From: Winogradskya humida
GTDB lineage: Bacteria; Actinomycetota; Actinomycetes; Mycobacteriales; Micromonosporaceae
Direction of reading: 5' to 3'
Assembly (NCBI RefSeq): GCF_016862215.1
Contig: NZ_BOMN01000031.1
Location: forward strand, 1-64,000
DNA length: 64,000 nucleotides
In this document: one piece after another, positions 11,499 to 19,298 of the stretch
Numbering within the stretch: the stretch's first letter is position 1
How the letters are laid out: each line of letters starts with the position of its first letter
The notes under the pieces: generated by a model
The model's database searches: none
What the model saw: only the letters and a program-made list of their open reading frames with translations
Told to the model about the DNA's origin: nothing
Position numbers and translations under genes: made by a program

Positions 11499-12364
11499 TC
11501 AGCAGGTCGTTCGCAGTCGCCGGCGCTCCAGGTGTCGAACTGGGTCACCCAGTCCAGGCAGAAGTCGTCGGAGCGCCGGGTGCTGCCACCGGTGACGGTG
11601 TCCACGTCCGAACGCCAGTAGCGGATCCCGCCGTCGTCCGGGTCGCGGAGCTTCACGTTGTCGACCTCAGCCCGGGGGACCCGCAGACTGGTCGGCTTAT
11701 CATCGTCGACGTGCACCTCGACGTACTGCTCGACGTACGCGCTGGAGCCGATCGGCAGTTTCTGGGTGGTCAGCAGGTTCCAGGTGTCGTTCCACCAGAG
11801 CCAGGCCTGCCAGACGTTGTTGCCGTCGGTGTGCACGTCGATCCAGATGCGGCTGCCCGACTTCAGCTTGTACTGGTCGTAGAACTGCCAGGTGTTCGTG
11901 TTCGTGTTGAACGTGTAGATGCGCTGCCGGCCCTTGCCGGACCAGCCCGTCTCCGCCCAGCCGGCCTCCAGCCAGGCGAGCTTGCCACCGCCGAGGTCGC
12001 GCTTGACGAGGAAGCGGCTGGCGAGGAAGTCGTACGTGCCGGGCCGGACGGCGCCGTTGACGACCTGCATCCGGCCGTACACCCCACGCCAGACGCCGGC
12101 CGTGCCCGCACCGAGATGGTGGTAACCCGCCGTTGTCCTCGCCCCCGCCGCCCGGCTCATCCGCCCGAGCTCGACCCGCGGCGGGGTGGCCTGGCACGCC
12201 TTCGGTGCCCTGGTGCTGGGCGCGCTGGCCGGCGCCCTGGTCGACGCGGTGCCGGTCTTGCACGTCGGTAGTTTCTTGGGGGCGGCCGTCGCCGGGACCG
12301 TGACTCCCAGGGCCGCGACGAGGCCCGTGAGGGCGCACCATCGCGCCAGAGAACGGAACTTCAC
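11495..12364 (-). CDS. secreted protein of unknown function
   Basis: No family is recognised. From the GTG at 12364 (GAGGGCGAGG lies 8 nt upstream) the product is 289 residues with a clear signal peptide (KFRSLARW, hydrophobic core, cleavage near ATAA-P). The mature part is rich in Trp, Tyr, Thr and Asn with repeated beta-like stretches and has two Cys near the C-terminus (DFCLDW and GDCERP) that could pair. A GTG at 12373 is an equally reasonable start. The composition suggests an extracellular beta-sandwich or carbohydrate-binding fold, but that is inference. It is convergent with ccsB, overlapping it by 4 bp, and divergent from the ubiD gene. Confidence 0.75.
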   Translation of the reverse strand: MKFRSLARWCALTGLVAALGVTVPATAAPKKLPTCKTGTASTRAPASAPSTRAPKACQATPPRVELGRMSRAAGARTTAGYHHLGAGTAGVWRGVYGRMQVVNGAVRPGTYDFLASRFLVKRDLGGGKLAWLEAGWAETGWSGKGRQRIYTFNTNTNTWQFYDQYKLKSGSRIWIDVHTDGNNVWQAWLWWNDTWNLLTTQKLPIGSSAYVEQYVEVHVDDDKPTSLRVPRAEVDNVKLRDPDDGGIRYWRSDVDTVTGGSTRRSDDFCLDWVTQFDTWSAGDCERPAD

Positions 12365-12509
12365 GTCGTCCACCTCGCCCTCCCGTGGCTTTTGAAACCA
12401 AACCCTTAGCTCAACGGGGAAGGCGATCTTCGGGTGACGGCCGGAAGTGCGACGTACGTCTACCCCGCCTGACGGTCCCGCGGCGCGCGCGGGTGGAAGA
12501 CTGGGGGAC

Positions 12510-13961
12510 ATGGCTGCTCCGTTTCACGATCTGCAGAGCTTCATCTCGGCCCTGGAAGCGGCCGGCGAGCTGCGCCGGGTGAAGGTGCCGGTGGATCCCA
12601 CGCTGGAGATCAGCGAGATCGTGACGCGCACGGTCCGGGCCGGCGGCCCCGCCCTGCTCTTCGAGCGTCCCACCCGTGGTGACATGCCGCTGGTCATCAA
12701 CCTTTTCGGCACCGAGAAGCGGATGGCGATGGCGCTCGGCGTCGACTCGCTCGACGACGTCGGCGACCGGATCGGCTCGCTGATCAAACCGGAGCTGCCG
12801 GTCGGCTGGTCCGGCATCCGCGAGGGCCTCGGCAAGGTCCTGCAGCTCAAGTCGCTGCCGCCGAAGAAGGTCAAGGGCGCGCCCTGCCAGGAGGTCGTGC
12901 TCAAGGGCGACGAGGTCGACCTCGACCTGCTGCCCGGCCTGCAGGTGTGGCCCGGCGACGGCGGCATCTTCCACAACTTCGGGCTGACCCACACCAAGCA
13001 CCCCGAGACCGGCAAGCGCAACCTCGGCCTCTACCGGCTGCAGCAGCACTCGAAGAACACGCTGGGCATGCACTGGCAGATCCACAAGGATTCCACCGCG
13101 CACCACGCGGTCGCCGAGCGGCTCGGGCAGCGGCTGCCCGTGGCCATCGCGATCGGCTGCGACCCGGTGGTCACCTATTCGGCCAGCGCCCCGCTGCCCG
13201 GCGACATCGACGAATACCTGTTCGCCGGGTTCCTGCGCGGCGAGCGGGTCGAGATGGTCGACTGCCTGACCGTGCCGCTGCAGGTCCCCGCCGAGGCGCA
13301 GATCGTGCTGGAGGGCTACCTCGAGCCGGGGGAGCGGGCGCCCGAGGGGCCGTTCGGCGACCACACCGGCTTCTACACTCCGGTCGAGCCCTTCCCGGTG
13401 CTGCACATCGAGTGCATGACCATGCGCAAGAAGCCGATCTACCACTCGATCGTCACGTCGAAGCCGCCGCAGGAGGACCACGGCCTGGGCAAGGCGACCG
13501 AGCGGATCTTCCTGCCGCTGCTGCGCATGATGATCCCGGACATCGCCGACTACGACATGCCCGCCGCCGGTGTCTTCCACAACTGCGTGATCGTGTCGAT
13601 CCGCAAGCGCTACCCGAAGCACGCCCAGAAGGTCATGAACGCGATCTGGGGCGCGCACCTGATGTCGCTCTCCAAGCTGATCGTGGTGGTCGACGAGGAC
13701 TGCGACGTCCACGACTACAACGAGGTCGCGTTCCGGGCCTTCGGCAACGTCGACTACGACCGTGACCTCATGGTCACCCAGGGGCCGGTCGATCATCTGG
13801 ATCACGCTTCCTACCAGCAGTTCTGGGGCGGTAAGGCGGGGCTCGACGCCACCCGTAAGCTGCCCGGTGAAGGGTATTCACGCGGGTGGCCGGAGGAGAT
13901 GACCATGGCGCCCGAGGTGACCGCCCTGGTGGACAAGCGCTGGAAGGAATACGGCATATGA
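12510..13961 (+). CDS. ubiD: UbiD-family decarboxylase, probable menaquinone late step (MqnL-like)
   Basis: This 483-residue prenylated-FMN-dependent decarboxylase has the family motif EGPFGDHTGFY with its catalytic-site acids and the C-terminal region containing DEDCDVHDYNEV. In the futalosine route to menaquinone, UbiA-, UbiD- and UbiX-like proteins (MqnP, MqnL, MqnM) prenylate and decarboxylate 1,4-dihydroxy-6-naphthoate. The coupled UbiA gene and nearby UbiX gene support that role. The ATG at 12510 is chosen because it follows GGGGG and gives the family N-terminus; an upstream GTG (12447) would add 21 non-conserved residues. The stop overlaps ubiA by 4 bp (ATGA). Confidence 0.92.
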   Translation: MAAPFHDLQSFISALEAAGELRRVKVPVDPTLEISEIVTRTVRAGGPALLFERPTRGDMPLVINLFGTEKRMAMALGVDSLDDVGDRIGSLIKPELPVGWSGIREGLGKVLQLKSLPPKKVKGAPCQEVVLKGDEVDLDLLPGLQVWPGDGGIFHNFGLTHTKHPETGKRNLGLYRLQQHSKNTLGMHWQIHKDSTAHHAVAERLGQRLPVAIAIGCDPVVTYSASAPLPGDIDEYLFAGFLRGERVEMVDCLTVPLQVPAEAQIVLEGYLEPGERAPEGPFGDHTGFYTPVEPFPVLHIECMTMRKKPIYHSIVTSKPPQEDHGLGKATERIFLPLLRMMIPDIADYDMPAAGVFHNCVIVSIRKRYPKHAQKVMNAIWGAHLMSLSKLIVVVDEDCDVHDYNEVAFRAFGNVDYDRDLMVTQGPVDHLDHASYQQFWGGKAGLDATRKLPGEGYSRGWPEEMTMAPEVTALVDKRWKEYGI

Positions 13962-14854
13962 CGGCGGTGGCCTCCGCGCCCGAGAAACCGGGCAAGATCA
14001 AGGCGTTCCTGCGGCTCGTCGCGATCGAGCACTCGGTCTTCGCCCTGCCGTTCGCCTATCTCTCCGCGCTGGTCGCCATGGACCGCGCGGCGACCGGGGT
14101 GCACTGGCTCGATCTGCTGCTGGTCACGATCGCCATGGTCTCCGGGCGCACGTTCGCCATGGCCGCCAATCGGATCCTCGACCGCAAGATCGATGCGCAG
14201 AATCCGCGTACGCGCAATCGTGAGCTGGTCACCGGGGCCGTGAGCGTGCGGACGGCCTGGACCGGCGCCGTGGTCTCCCTGGTGGTGCTGTTCCTCGCCG
14301 CGGGCCTGCTCAACTGGCTCTGCCTGGTGCTGTCACCGCTCGCCGTGATCCCGCTGATCGTCTACCCCTACGCGAAGCGCTTCACCAACTTCCCGCACTA
14401 CGTGCTGGCGCTGGCGCAGGCCGTGGCGCCGGTCGGTGCGTGGCTGGCGATCACCGGCACGTTCGCCGGCTCGGGCCCCGCATGGCTGCTCGGTGTCGCG
14501 GTCGGCCTCTGGATCGGCGGCTTCGACATCATCTACGCCTGCCAGGACGTCGACATCGACCGGAAGATCGGCGTGCACTCCACCCCGGCCCGGTTCGGGG
14601 TCCGCACCGCCCTGCACATCTCCACGGTCACCCACGTGGTGACATTCGCGCTGTTCGTGTGGTTCGGCCAGCTCGTCGGGCTGAGCTGGCTCTGGTGGAT
14701 CGGCCTTGCGCTCACCGCCGCCGCCTTCGTCTACCAGCACATCGTCGTCACGCCGAAGGACCTCTCGAAGGTCAACCGGGCGTTCTTCACCGCGAACGGC
14801 TTCGTCGGCATCGCGCTCTTCGTCTTCGCGCTCCTCGACCTGAGTTTGTTGTAA
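13958..14854 (+). CDS. ubiA: UbiA-family prenyltransferase, probable MqnP
   Basis: This 298-residue protein has about eight membrane helices. Both Asp-rich UbiA motifs are visible: NRILDRKID (first NxxxDxxxD) and CQDVDIDRKIG (second). It is expected to attach the polyprenyl chain to the dihydroxynaphthoate ring in menaquinone synthesis; the futalosine genes mqnA, mqnC and mqnE in the same window support this over haem or ubiquinone roles. The start ATG overlaps the ubiD stop. Its stop codon overlaps the -35 element of the promoter proposed for the next gene. Confidence 0.92.
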   Translation: MTAVASAPEKPGKIKAFLRLVAIEHSVFALPFAYLSALVAMDRAATGVHWLDLLLVTIAMVSGRTFAMAANRILDRKIDAQNPRTRNRELVTGAVSVRTAWTGAVVSLVVLFLAAGLLNWLCLVLSPLAVIPLIVYPYAKRFTNFPHYVLALAQAVAPVGAWLAITGTFAGSGPAWLLGVAVGLWIGGFDIIYACQDVDIDRKIGVHSTPARFGVRTALHISTVTHVVTFALFVWFGQLVGLSWLWWIGLALTAAAFVYQHIVVTPKDLSKVNRAFFTANGFVGIALFVFALLDLSLL

Positions 14855-14879
14855 CCCCCGGCACCACTTGCTCCGTCTA
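14853..14879 (+). promoter_or_regulatory. candidate ECF promoter of the sigma factor gene, leaderless
   Basis: AACC (14853-14856) and CGTCTA (14874-14879) are separated by 17 bp, matching the general ECF pattern of an AAC-type -35 and a CGTC-type -10. The predicted transcription start falls at or next to the GTG at 14886, implying a leaderless mRNA and autoregulation by the sigma factor it drives. This is read from pattern only. Confidence 0.5.
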
Positions 14880-14885
14880 GTTGCT

Positions 14886-15413
14886 GTGAGCGACAAAGAT
14901 ACGGAGTTCAGAAACTTCGTCACCGCGCAGATGGAGCCGCTGCGCGGGCTTGCCTACCTCACGTGCGGTGACTGGCAGGCAGCCGAGGACGCGGTCCTCA
15001 CGGTGCTCGCCAAGCTGTATGTGAAGTGGCGGCGCATCGACAATCCGGGCGCCTACGCGCGTACGGCCGTGGTGCGCGCTGCCATCGACGAGACCCGGCG
15101 TCCCTGGTGGCGGCGTGAGCACGCGCAGAGCGACGCCATGCCCGACCGGGCTCATCCCGTCGACGCCACCAGCTCGGTCGACGAACGGCTGCGGATCCGG
15201 GCAGCCCTGCAGAAGGTGCCGGCGCGCCTGCGTGCCGTGCTGACCCTGCGCTACCTCGAGGGGCTCAGCGTCCAGGAGACCGCCGAGGCCCTGGGCTGCC
15301 CCGAAGGAACCATCAAGAGCTACACCTCGCGCGGCCTCGAGGCCCTGCGCAACGTCCTCGGTGCCGAGGTCTTCGTCAACAAGGAGAACCATCGTGAAGC
15401 ACGAGCTGTCTGA
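14886..15413 (+). CDS. SigE-type ECF sigma factor
   Basis: This 175-residue sigma-70 family protein has region 2 (FRNFVTAQMEPLRGLAYLTCGDWQAAED) and region 4 (LRYLEGLSVQETAEALGCPEGTIKSYTSRGL). The spacing and the WRRIDNPGAYART stretch match the actinobacterial SigE-family ECF group, which is often paired with a membrane protein rather than a classical zinc anti-sigma factor. GTG at 14886 is chosen because it lies 6 nt after the proposed -10 element; an upstream frame adds only MLRLVA. The next gene begins inside its last 20 bp. Confidence 0.9.
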   Translation: MSDKDTEFRNFVTAQMEPLRGLAYLTCGDWQAAEDAVLTVLAKLYVKWRRIDNPGAYARTAVVRAAIDETRRPWWRREHAQSDAMPDRAHPVDATSSVDERLRIRAALQKVPARLRAVLTLRYLEGLSVQETAEALGCPEGTIKSYTSRGLEALRNVLGAEVFVNKENHREARAV

Positions 15414-16536
15414 CATGTTGCAGGATGCGAAGTCGGACGCGCCGGCCCCTCGCTACACGGTTGAGGACGCGCTGGCCGCCGGGCACAAGCGGCAGCGCCA
15501 GCGTCGCGCGCTCTGGGCGGTGTCGGGCTCCGCCGCTGTGGTGCTGGCCGTGGCCGGTGCTGCGGCCGTTCCCCAGCTGCTGCCCAGCCACGAAAAAGCT
15601 GCCCCCGCCGCCGCTCTGCCGCAAGCGGCTGCCGGCAAGCCGAGTCCTTTCGCATATCCGGCGAGCGACTTCACCGGAAACATCGAGAGCTACAAGGCTG
15701 GCACGCTGACCGTCTCGGACACCGTCCTGGTGACCCCCGGCTACCAGGTGGCCAACGTCATCGGCGAGGGCGAGGGTTCGAAGACTATCGACCTCAAGGG
15801 CAAGTCGCACTCGTCGCCCAACTGGGTCGGCAGCCTGGTCACGTATGCCAAGGGCGTCTTCGATCCGAAGGTCGCCGAGAAGGGCACCGCGCAGAAAGTC
15901 GGCTCACACTCCGGCTACTTCACGGCAGGCCAGAAGGAGGGTACGGACCCGAAGAAGGGCGCGGCGGTTTACTCCAAGACGACCCTGTCCTGGGAGTACG
16001 CCGACGATTCCTGGGCGGTCATCTCCGTCTTCGGTGGCGAGAAGCTCACCGCGGCCGATCTGGCCAAGCTCGGTGCCGGCCTGAACGCAGGCCCGGCGGA
16101 GCCCACGAAGGTCAACTTCAAGCTCGGTTACGTCCCCGCGGGCTACACGCTGTCGGCCGCCGGTCGCACCGACGACGGGCTCACCGCGCCGGTTCCGGGT
16201 AAGTCGTACCTGCGGCTGCTGAAGGGCGACTTCCCTTACAAGAACCTGACCGACACCGTCATCGACCCGTACGTCGTCGGCGACCAGCAGCTTCCGGTGC
16301 TCTCGTTCACCGTCTACCCGGCGTGGAACCAGAAGTACGAGGCTCCCGGCAAGACGCCGTACTGCCCGACGGACAGCATCTGCTACCGCTACACCGACGA
16401 CGGCAAGTACTTCATCGAGGCCGGCGGTGGCGGCTTCGTGTCCGACGACGAGCTGCGCAAGATCCTGAGCAATGTGACCTTCGCCAACGTCGAGGACTCA
16501 GCCACCTGGTTCGACGCCACGTCGGCCGTCAGCTGA
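15394..16536 (+). CDS. membrane-anchored partner of the SigE-type sigma factor, unknown function
   Basis: The 380-residue product has a short cytoplasmic N-terminus (about 38 residues, ending in a basic KRQRQRR stretch), one transmembrane helix (about 39-63) and a large extracytoplasmic domain with no family I recognise. The GTG at 15394 follows AAGGAG and lies within the sigma gene, overlapping it by 20 bp, so expression is coupled. The topology would suit an anti-sigma or sensor function, with the N-terminus holding the sigma factor. No ZAS-type His-Cys motif is present in that N-terminus, so this is inference from context. Confidence 0.78.
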   Translation: MKHELSDMLQDAKSDAPAPRYTVEDALAAGHKRQRQRRALWAVSGSAAVVLAVAGAAAVPQLLPSHEKAAPAAALPQAAAGKPSPFAYPASDFTGNIESYKAGTLTVSDTVLVTPGYQVANVIGEGEGSKTIDLKGKSHSSPNWVGSLVTYAKGVFDPKVAEKGTAQKVGSHSGYFTAGQKEGTDPKKGAAVYSKTTLSWEYADDSWAVISVFGGEKLTAADLAKLGAGLNAGPAEPTKVNFKLGYVPAGYTLSAAGRTDDGLTAPVPGKSYLRLLKGDFPYKNLTDTVIDPYVVGDQQLPVLSFTVYPAWNQKYEAPGKTPYCPTDSICYRYTDDGKYFIEAGGGGFVSDDELRKILSNVTFANVEDSATWFDATSAVS

Positions 16537-16537
16537 C

Positions 16538-16554
16538 GTCAGCCATCGGCTGAC
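16538..16554 (+). terminator. short hairpin after the sigma-partner gene
   Basis: GTCAGCC-ATC-GGCTGAC forms a 7-bp stem with a 3-nt loop immediately after the stop codon. No T-run follows, so it is at best a weak terminator. Confidence 0.3.
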
Positions 16555-16577
16555 AAACCTGAGGCATGCTTGAGGGC

Positions 16578-17222
16578 ATGCGAACGCCATGGATCGTCGG
16601 TGTCTCAGGAGCTTCCGGTACGCCTTATGCCAAGGCCGTGCTGGGCGCGCTCCTGGACGCCGGCGAGTCCGTGGACCTCGTCATTTCCAAGGCCGCACGG
16701 CTGACCCTGCTCGACGAGACGGGTGCCAGCGTGCGGGACGCGCACTGGAAGGACGACGTCGGCGCCTGGCTCGGCCGTGACCTCGGATCCGCGGATCTGA
16801 CCTACTGGCCGGCCAACGACCTCGCGGCCGGGCCGAGCAGCGGCTCCTATCCGGCCAAGGGCATGGCGGTGGTGCCCGCGAGCACGGCATCGTGTGCGGG
16901 CATCGCCATCGGGCTCTCGAAGGATCTGCTGCAACGCGCTGCCGAGGTCAACCTCAAGGAGCGCCGCCGCACGGTGGTCGTGCCGCGGGAGACACCCGTG
17001 ACCCGGAGCCACCTGGAGCACCTGATCGCCCTGCATGACGCCGGGGCTGTGGTGCTACCGGCCTCGCCCGGCTTCTACGGCGCCGGGGCCGAGGCCACCG
17101 CTCAGCAGCTGATCGATTTCGTGGCGGGCAAAGTGCTCGACGCCCTCGACGTGCCGCACAGCCTCTCCGCGCGCTGGCGCGGAGAACTGAATGCTCAGCG
17201 CAGCCCGTTGGGTGGACCGTAA
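16578..17222 (+). CDS. ubiX: UbiX-family flavin prenyltransferase (MqnM-like)
   Basis: This 214-residue protein makes prenylated FMN, the cofactor needed by UbiD-type decarboxylases. The FMN-binding N-terminus WIVGVSGASGTPYA and the VVPASTASCAGIAIG and RRRTVVVPRETP segments are diagnostic. The second ATG (16578) gives the family start MRTPW; the first, at 16566, would add four residues. Placing it 2.6 kb from ubiD suggests that it serves the menaquinone decarboxylase. Its 3' end overlaps the convergent bldC-like gene by 28 bp. Confidence 0.93.
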   Translation: MRTPWIVGVSGASGTPYAKAVLGALLDAGESVDLVISKAARLTLLDETGASVRDAHWKDDVGAWLGRDLGSADLTYWPANDLAAGPSSGSYPAKGMAVVPASTASCAGIAIGLSKDLLQRAAEVNLKERRRTVVVPRETPVTRSHLEHLIALHDAGAVVLPASPGFYGAGAEATAQQLIDFVAGKVLDALDVPHSLSARWRGELNAQRSPLGGP

Positions 17223-17476
17223 CTGGAGCCCGGGTTGGCCGGGCCCGTGTTACGAGGCCGGTTGTTGGCGTCGTCCTCGCGCATCTCCTCGACGACGGCG
17301 GCACCCTCGCCCTCGAGCAGGGCTCGCACCTCCGACTCACGGAACCGGCGGTGGCCACCCGGAGTGCGGATGCTGCCGATGCGGCCCGCGGCCGCCCAAC
17401 GCGTGACGGTCTTGGGGTCCACCCGGAACAGCGCGGCAACCTCCCCAGGCGTCAGCAGTCGATCTCCTGTGTCCAC
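17195..17476 (-). CDS. bldC: BldC-like MerR-type DNA-binding protein
   Basis: This small (93-residue) protein has one winged-helix domain, LLTPGEVAALFRVDPKTVTRW followed by GGHRRFRESEVRALL, which closely matches BldC, the Streptomyces developmental regulator that binds AT-rich direct repeats cooperatively. Beyond it is a polar tail of about 35 residues, longer than in Streptomyces BldC. GTG at 17476 is preferred because GAGGAG lies 6 nt upstream; the frame extends 13 codons further to an ATG at 17515. Whether this is the BldC orthologue or a paralogue cannot be decided from one window. Confidence 0.85.
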   Translation of the reverse strand: MDTGDRLLTPGEVAALFRVDPKTVTRWAAAGRIGSIRTPGGHRRFRESEVRALLEGEGAAVVEEMREDDANNRPRNTGPANPGSSYGPPNGLR

Positions 17477-17708
17477 GGCCCTCTCCTCGCGTCGTGTTGG
17501 AGCGCCGGTGGTCACGGTGAGTGTCGGCTTGCTCGATCGGGACGTAAAGCCATTAGAGCATCGGCCAAAACAGCAAGTCGCTGAAATGCGGAAAAAGCCC
17601 CGATTGCGACGTTGACCATTATCCTTGCCGGGCCGGGCGGTTGCCGATCGCTACAGGGCGTGAACCACCCGGACGGGTCCTCGAGGCCGCCCACTAACCT
17701 TTCAAGCC

Positions 17709-18164
17709 ATGGACGCCATCGACCTGCGCCTGATCGACCTGTTGCGGGACAACGCCCGCTCGTCCTACGCGGAGCTCGCCCGGCAAGTGGGCCTCTCCGC
17801 GCCGGCCGTGCACGAACGGGTCGGCAAGCTGGAAACCGCCGGAACCATCCGGGCATACCGCGCCGAAGTGGAGCCGGAGACGATCGGGCTCGGCGTCACC
17901 GCGCTGATCGGCATCATCGAGGACTCCGGTGCCGACACCGACGACGTGCTCGCCGCGCTGCGTGTCATGCCTGAGATCGAATCCTGTCATTTCATGGCGG
18001 GAGTGGAGTCGTACCAGCTCACCGTGCGGGTCGGCACCATCGCGGAATTGGAGCAGCTGATCGTGCGTATCAACCGGACCCCGGGCGTCGCCTCTACCCG
18101 CACCGCGATCGCGCTTTCCACAAAATGGGAGAACAGGCCCCAACCGGGGCGTGAGGTCGCGTGA
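17709..18164 (+). CDS. Lrp/AsnC-family transcriptional regulator
   Basis: This 151-residue protein has an N-terminal AsnC helix-turn-helix ([20 protein letters not shown] with [12 protein letters not shown]) and a C-terminal RAM/ligand domain (residues about 65-145). The stop overlaps the GTG of the PLP enzyme by 4 bp. In enterobacteria an Lrp-type regulator (DecR/CyuR) controls a cysteine-degrading enzyme; the coupling here to a Cds1-like gene suggests a comparable cysteine-responsive switch, by analogy only. Confidence 0.9.
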   Translation: MDAIDLRLIDLLRDNARSSYAELARQVGLSAPAVHERVGKLETAGTIRAYRAEVEPETIGLGVTALIGIIEDSGADTDDVLAALRVMPEIESCHFMAGVESYQLTVRVGTIAELEQLIVRINRTPGVASTRTAIALSTKWENRPQPGREVA

Positions 18165-19240
18165 AACCGGTCGACCGCGACTGGGAACGCAACGCGATCT
18201 CCCTCGTGGAGGCTGACGCCAATCGTTCCGCGGACACGCATCTGCTGCCGTTTCCGCTGCCATCCTCGTGGGGCGTCGACCTCTATCTCAAGGACGAATC
18301 CTCACACCCGACCGGGTCGCTCAAACACCGGTTGGCCCGCTCCCTTTTTCTGTACGCGCTCTGCAACGGCTGGATCGGCCCCGACACCCCGATCGTCGAG
18401 GCATCATCGGGCTCCACCGCCGTCAGTGAGGCGTACTTCGCACGGATGCTCGGCTGCGAGTTCATCGCCGTCATGCCCGCGTCCACATCGCCCGAGAAGA
18501 TCTCGCTCATCGAGTTCCAGGGCGGCAAATGCCACCTGGTCGACGACTCCACCACCGTTGTGTCGACGGCTCGCGCCCTGGCCGGCGAGCTACGCGGGCA
18601 TTTCATGGACCAATTCACGTACGCCGAACGCGCCACCGACTGGCGGGGAAACAACAACATCGCCGAGTCGATCTACGCCCAGCTGAGCCTCGAACGGCAC
18701 CCGATCCCGGCGTGGGTCGTGGTCGGAGCCGGCACGGGCGGCACCAGCGCCACCATCGGGCGTTACGCGCGGTACCGCCGGTTCGACACGAGACTGTGTG
18801 TGGTCGATCCGGAGGGGTCCGCGTTCTGGCCGGCGTACCAGAATCAGGATTGGAATCTCTCAACCGGACGCAGCTCCCGCATCGAAGGGATCGGCCGGCC
18901 CCGGGTCGAACCGTCGTTCCAGCCCGCCGTGGTCGACCGGATGGTGCAGGTGCCGGATGCGGGGTCGCTGGCGGCCATGCGCGCGGGTTCGGCCGTGCTG
19001 GGGCGGCGCGTCGGGGGCTCCACCGGGACCAACCTGTGGGGAGCTTTCGGGCTGATCTCGGAGATGCGGGCGCAGGGGGTGCGCGGCTCGGTGGTGACGC
19101 TGATCTGCGACGGCGGCGAACGGTACGCGGATACGTACTACTCGGACGACTGGGTGGCCGCGCAGGGGCTGGAGCTCGCTGCCCCCGCGGCCATGATCAG
19201 CGATTTTCTGTCCACAGGGATCTGGCCGGGGGCAGCCTGA
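18161..19240 (+). CDS. cds1: PLP-dependent cysteine synthase-family enzyme, Cds1-like cysteine desulfhydrase
   Basis: This 359-residue fold-type II PLP enzyme has the cofactor lysine Lys55 in [13 protein letters not shown], the substrate loop [14 protein letters not shown] and the phosphate-binding [12 protein letters not shown]. The N-terminal [24 protein letters not shown] segment and overall length match mycobacterial Cds1, which degrades L-cysteine to pyruvate, ammonia and hydrogen sulfide; cysteine synthase activity is the alternative. Translation is coupled to the Lrp-family regulator (GTGA overlap). Hydrogen sulfide can feed electrons to a respiratory chain and buffers redox stress, which may explain the respiratory neighbourhood. 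Confidence 0.85.
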   Translation: MKPVDRDWERNAISLVEADANRSADTHLLPFPLPSSWGVDLYLKDESSHPTGSLKHRLARSLFLYALCNGWIGPDTPIVEASSGSTAVSEAYFARMLGCEFIAVMPASTSPEKISLIEFQGGKCHLVDDSTTVVSTARALAGELRGHFMDQFTYAERATDWRGNNNIAESIYAQLSLERHPIPAWVVVGAGTGGTSATIGRYARYRRFDTRLCVVDPEGSAFWPAYQNQDWNLSTGRSSRIEGIGRPRVEPSFQPAVVDRMVQVPDAGSLAAMRAGSAVLGRRVGGSTGTNLWGAFGLISEMRAQGVRGSVVTLICDGGERYADTYYSDDWVAAQGLELAAPAAMISDFLSTGIWPGAA

Positions 19241-19298
19241 CAGGTCGGGTTCGTGGGAGGATCGTCGCGCAAAGGGATTCACGTTTCGAGGAGCATTC

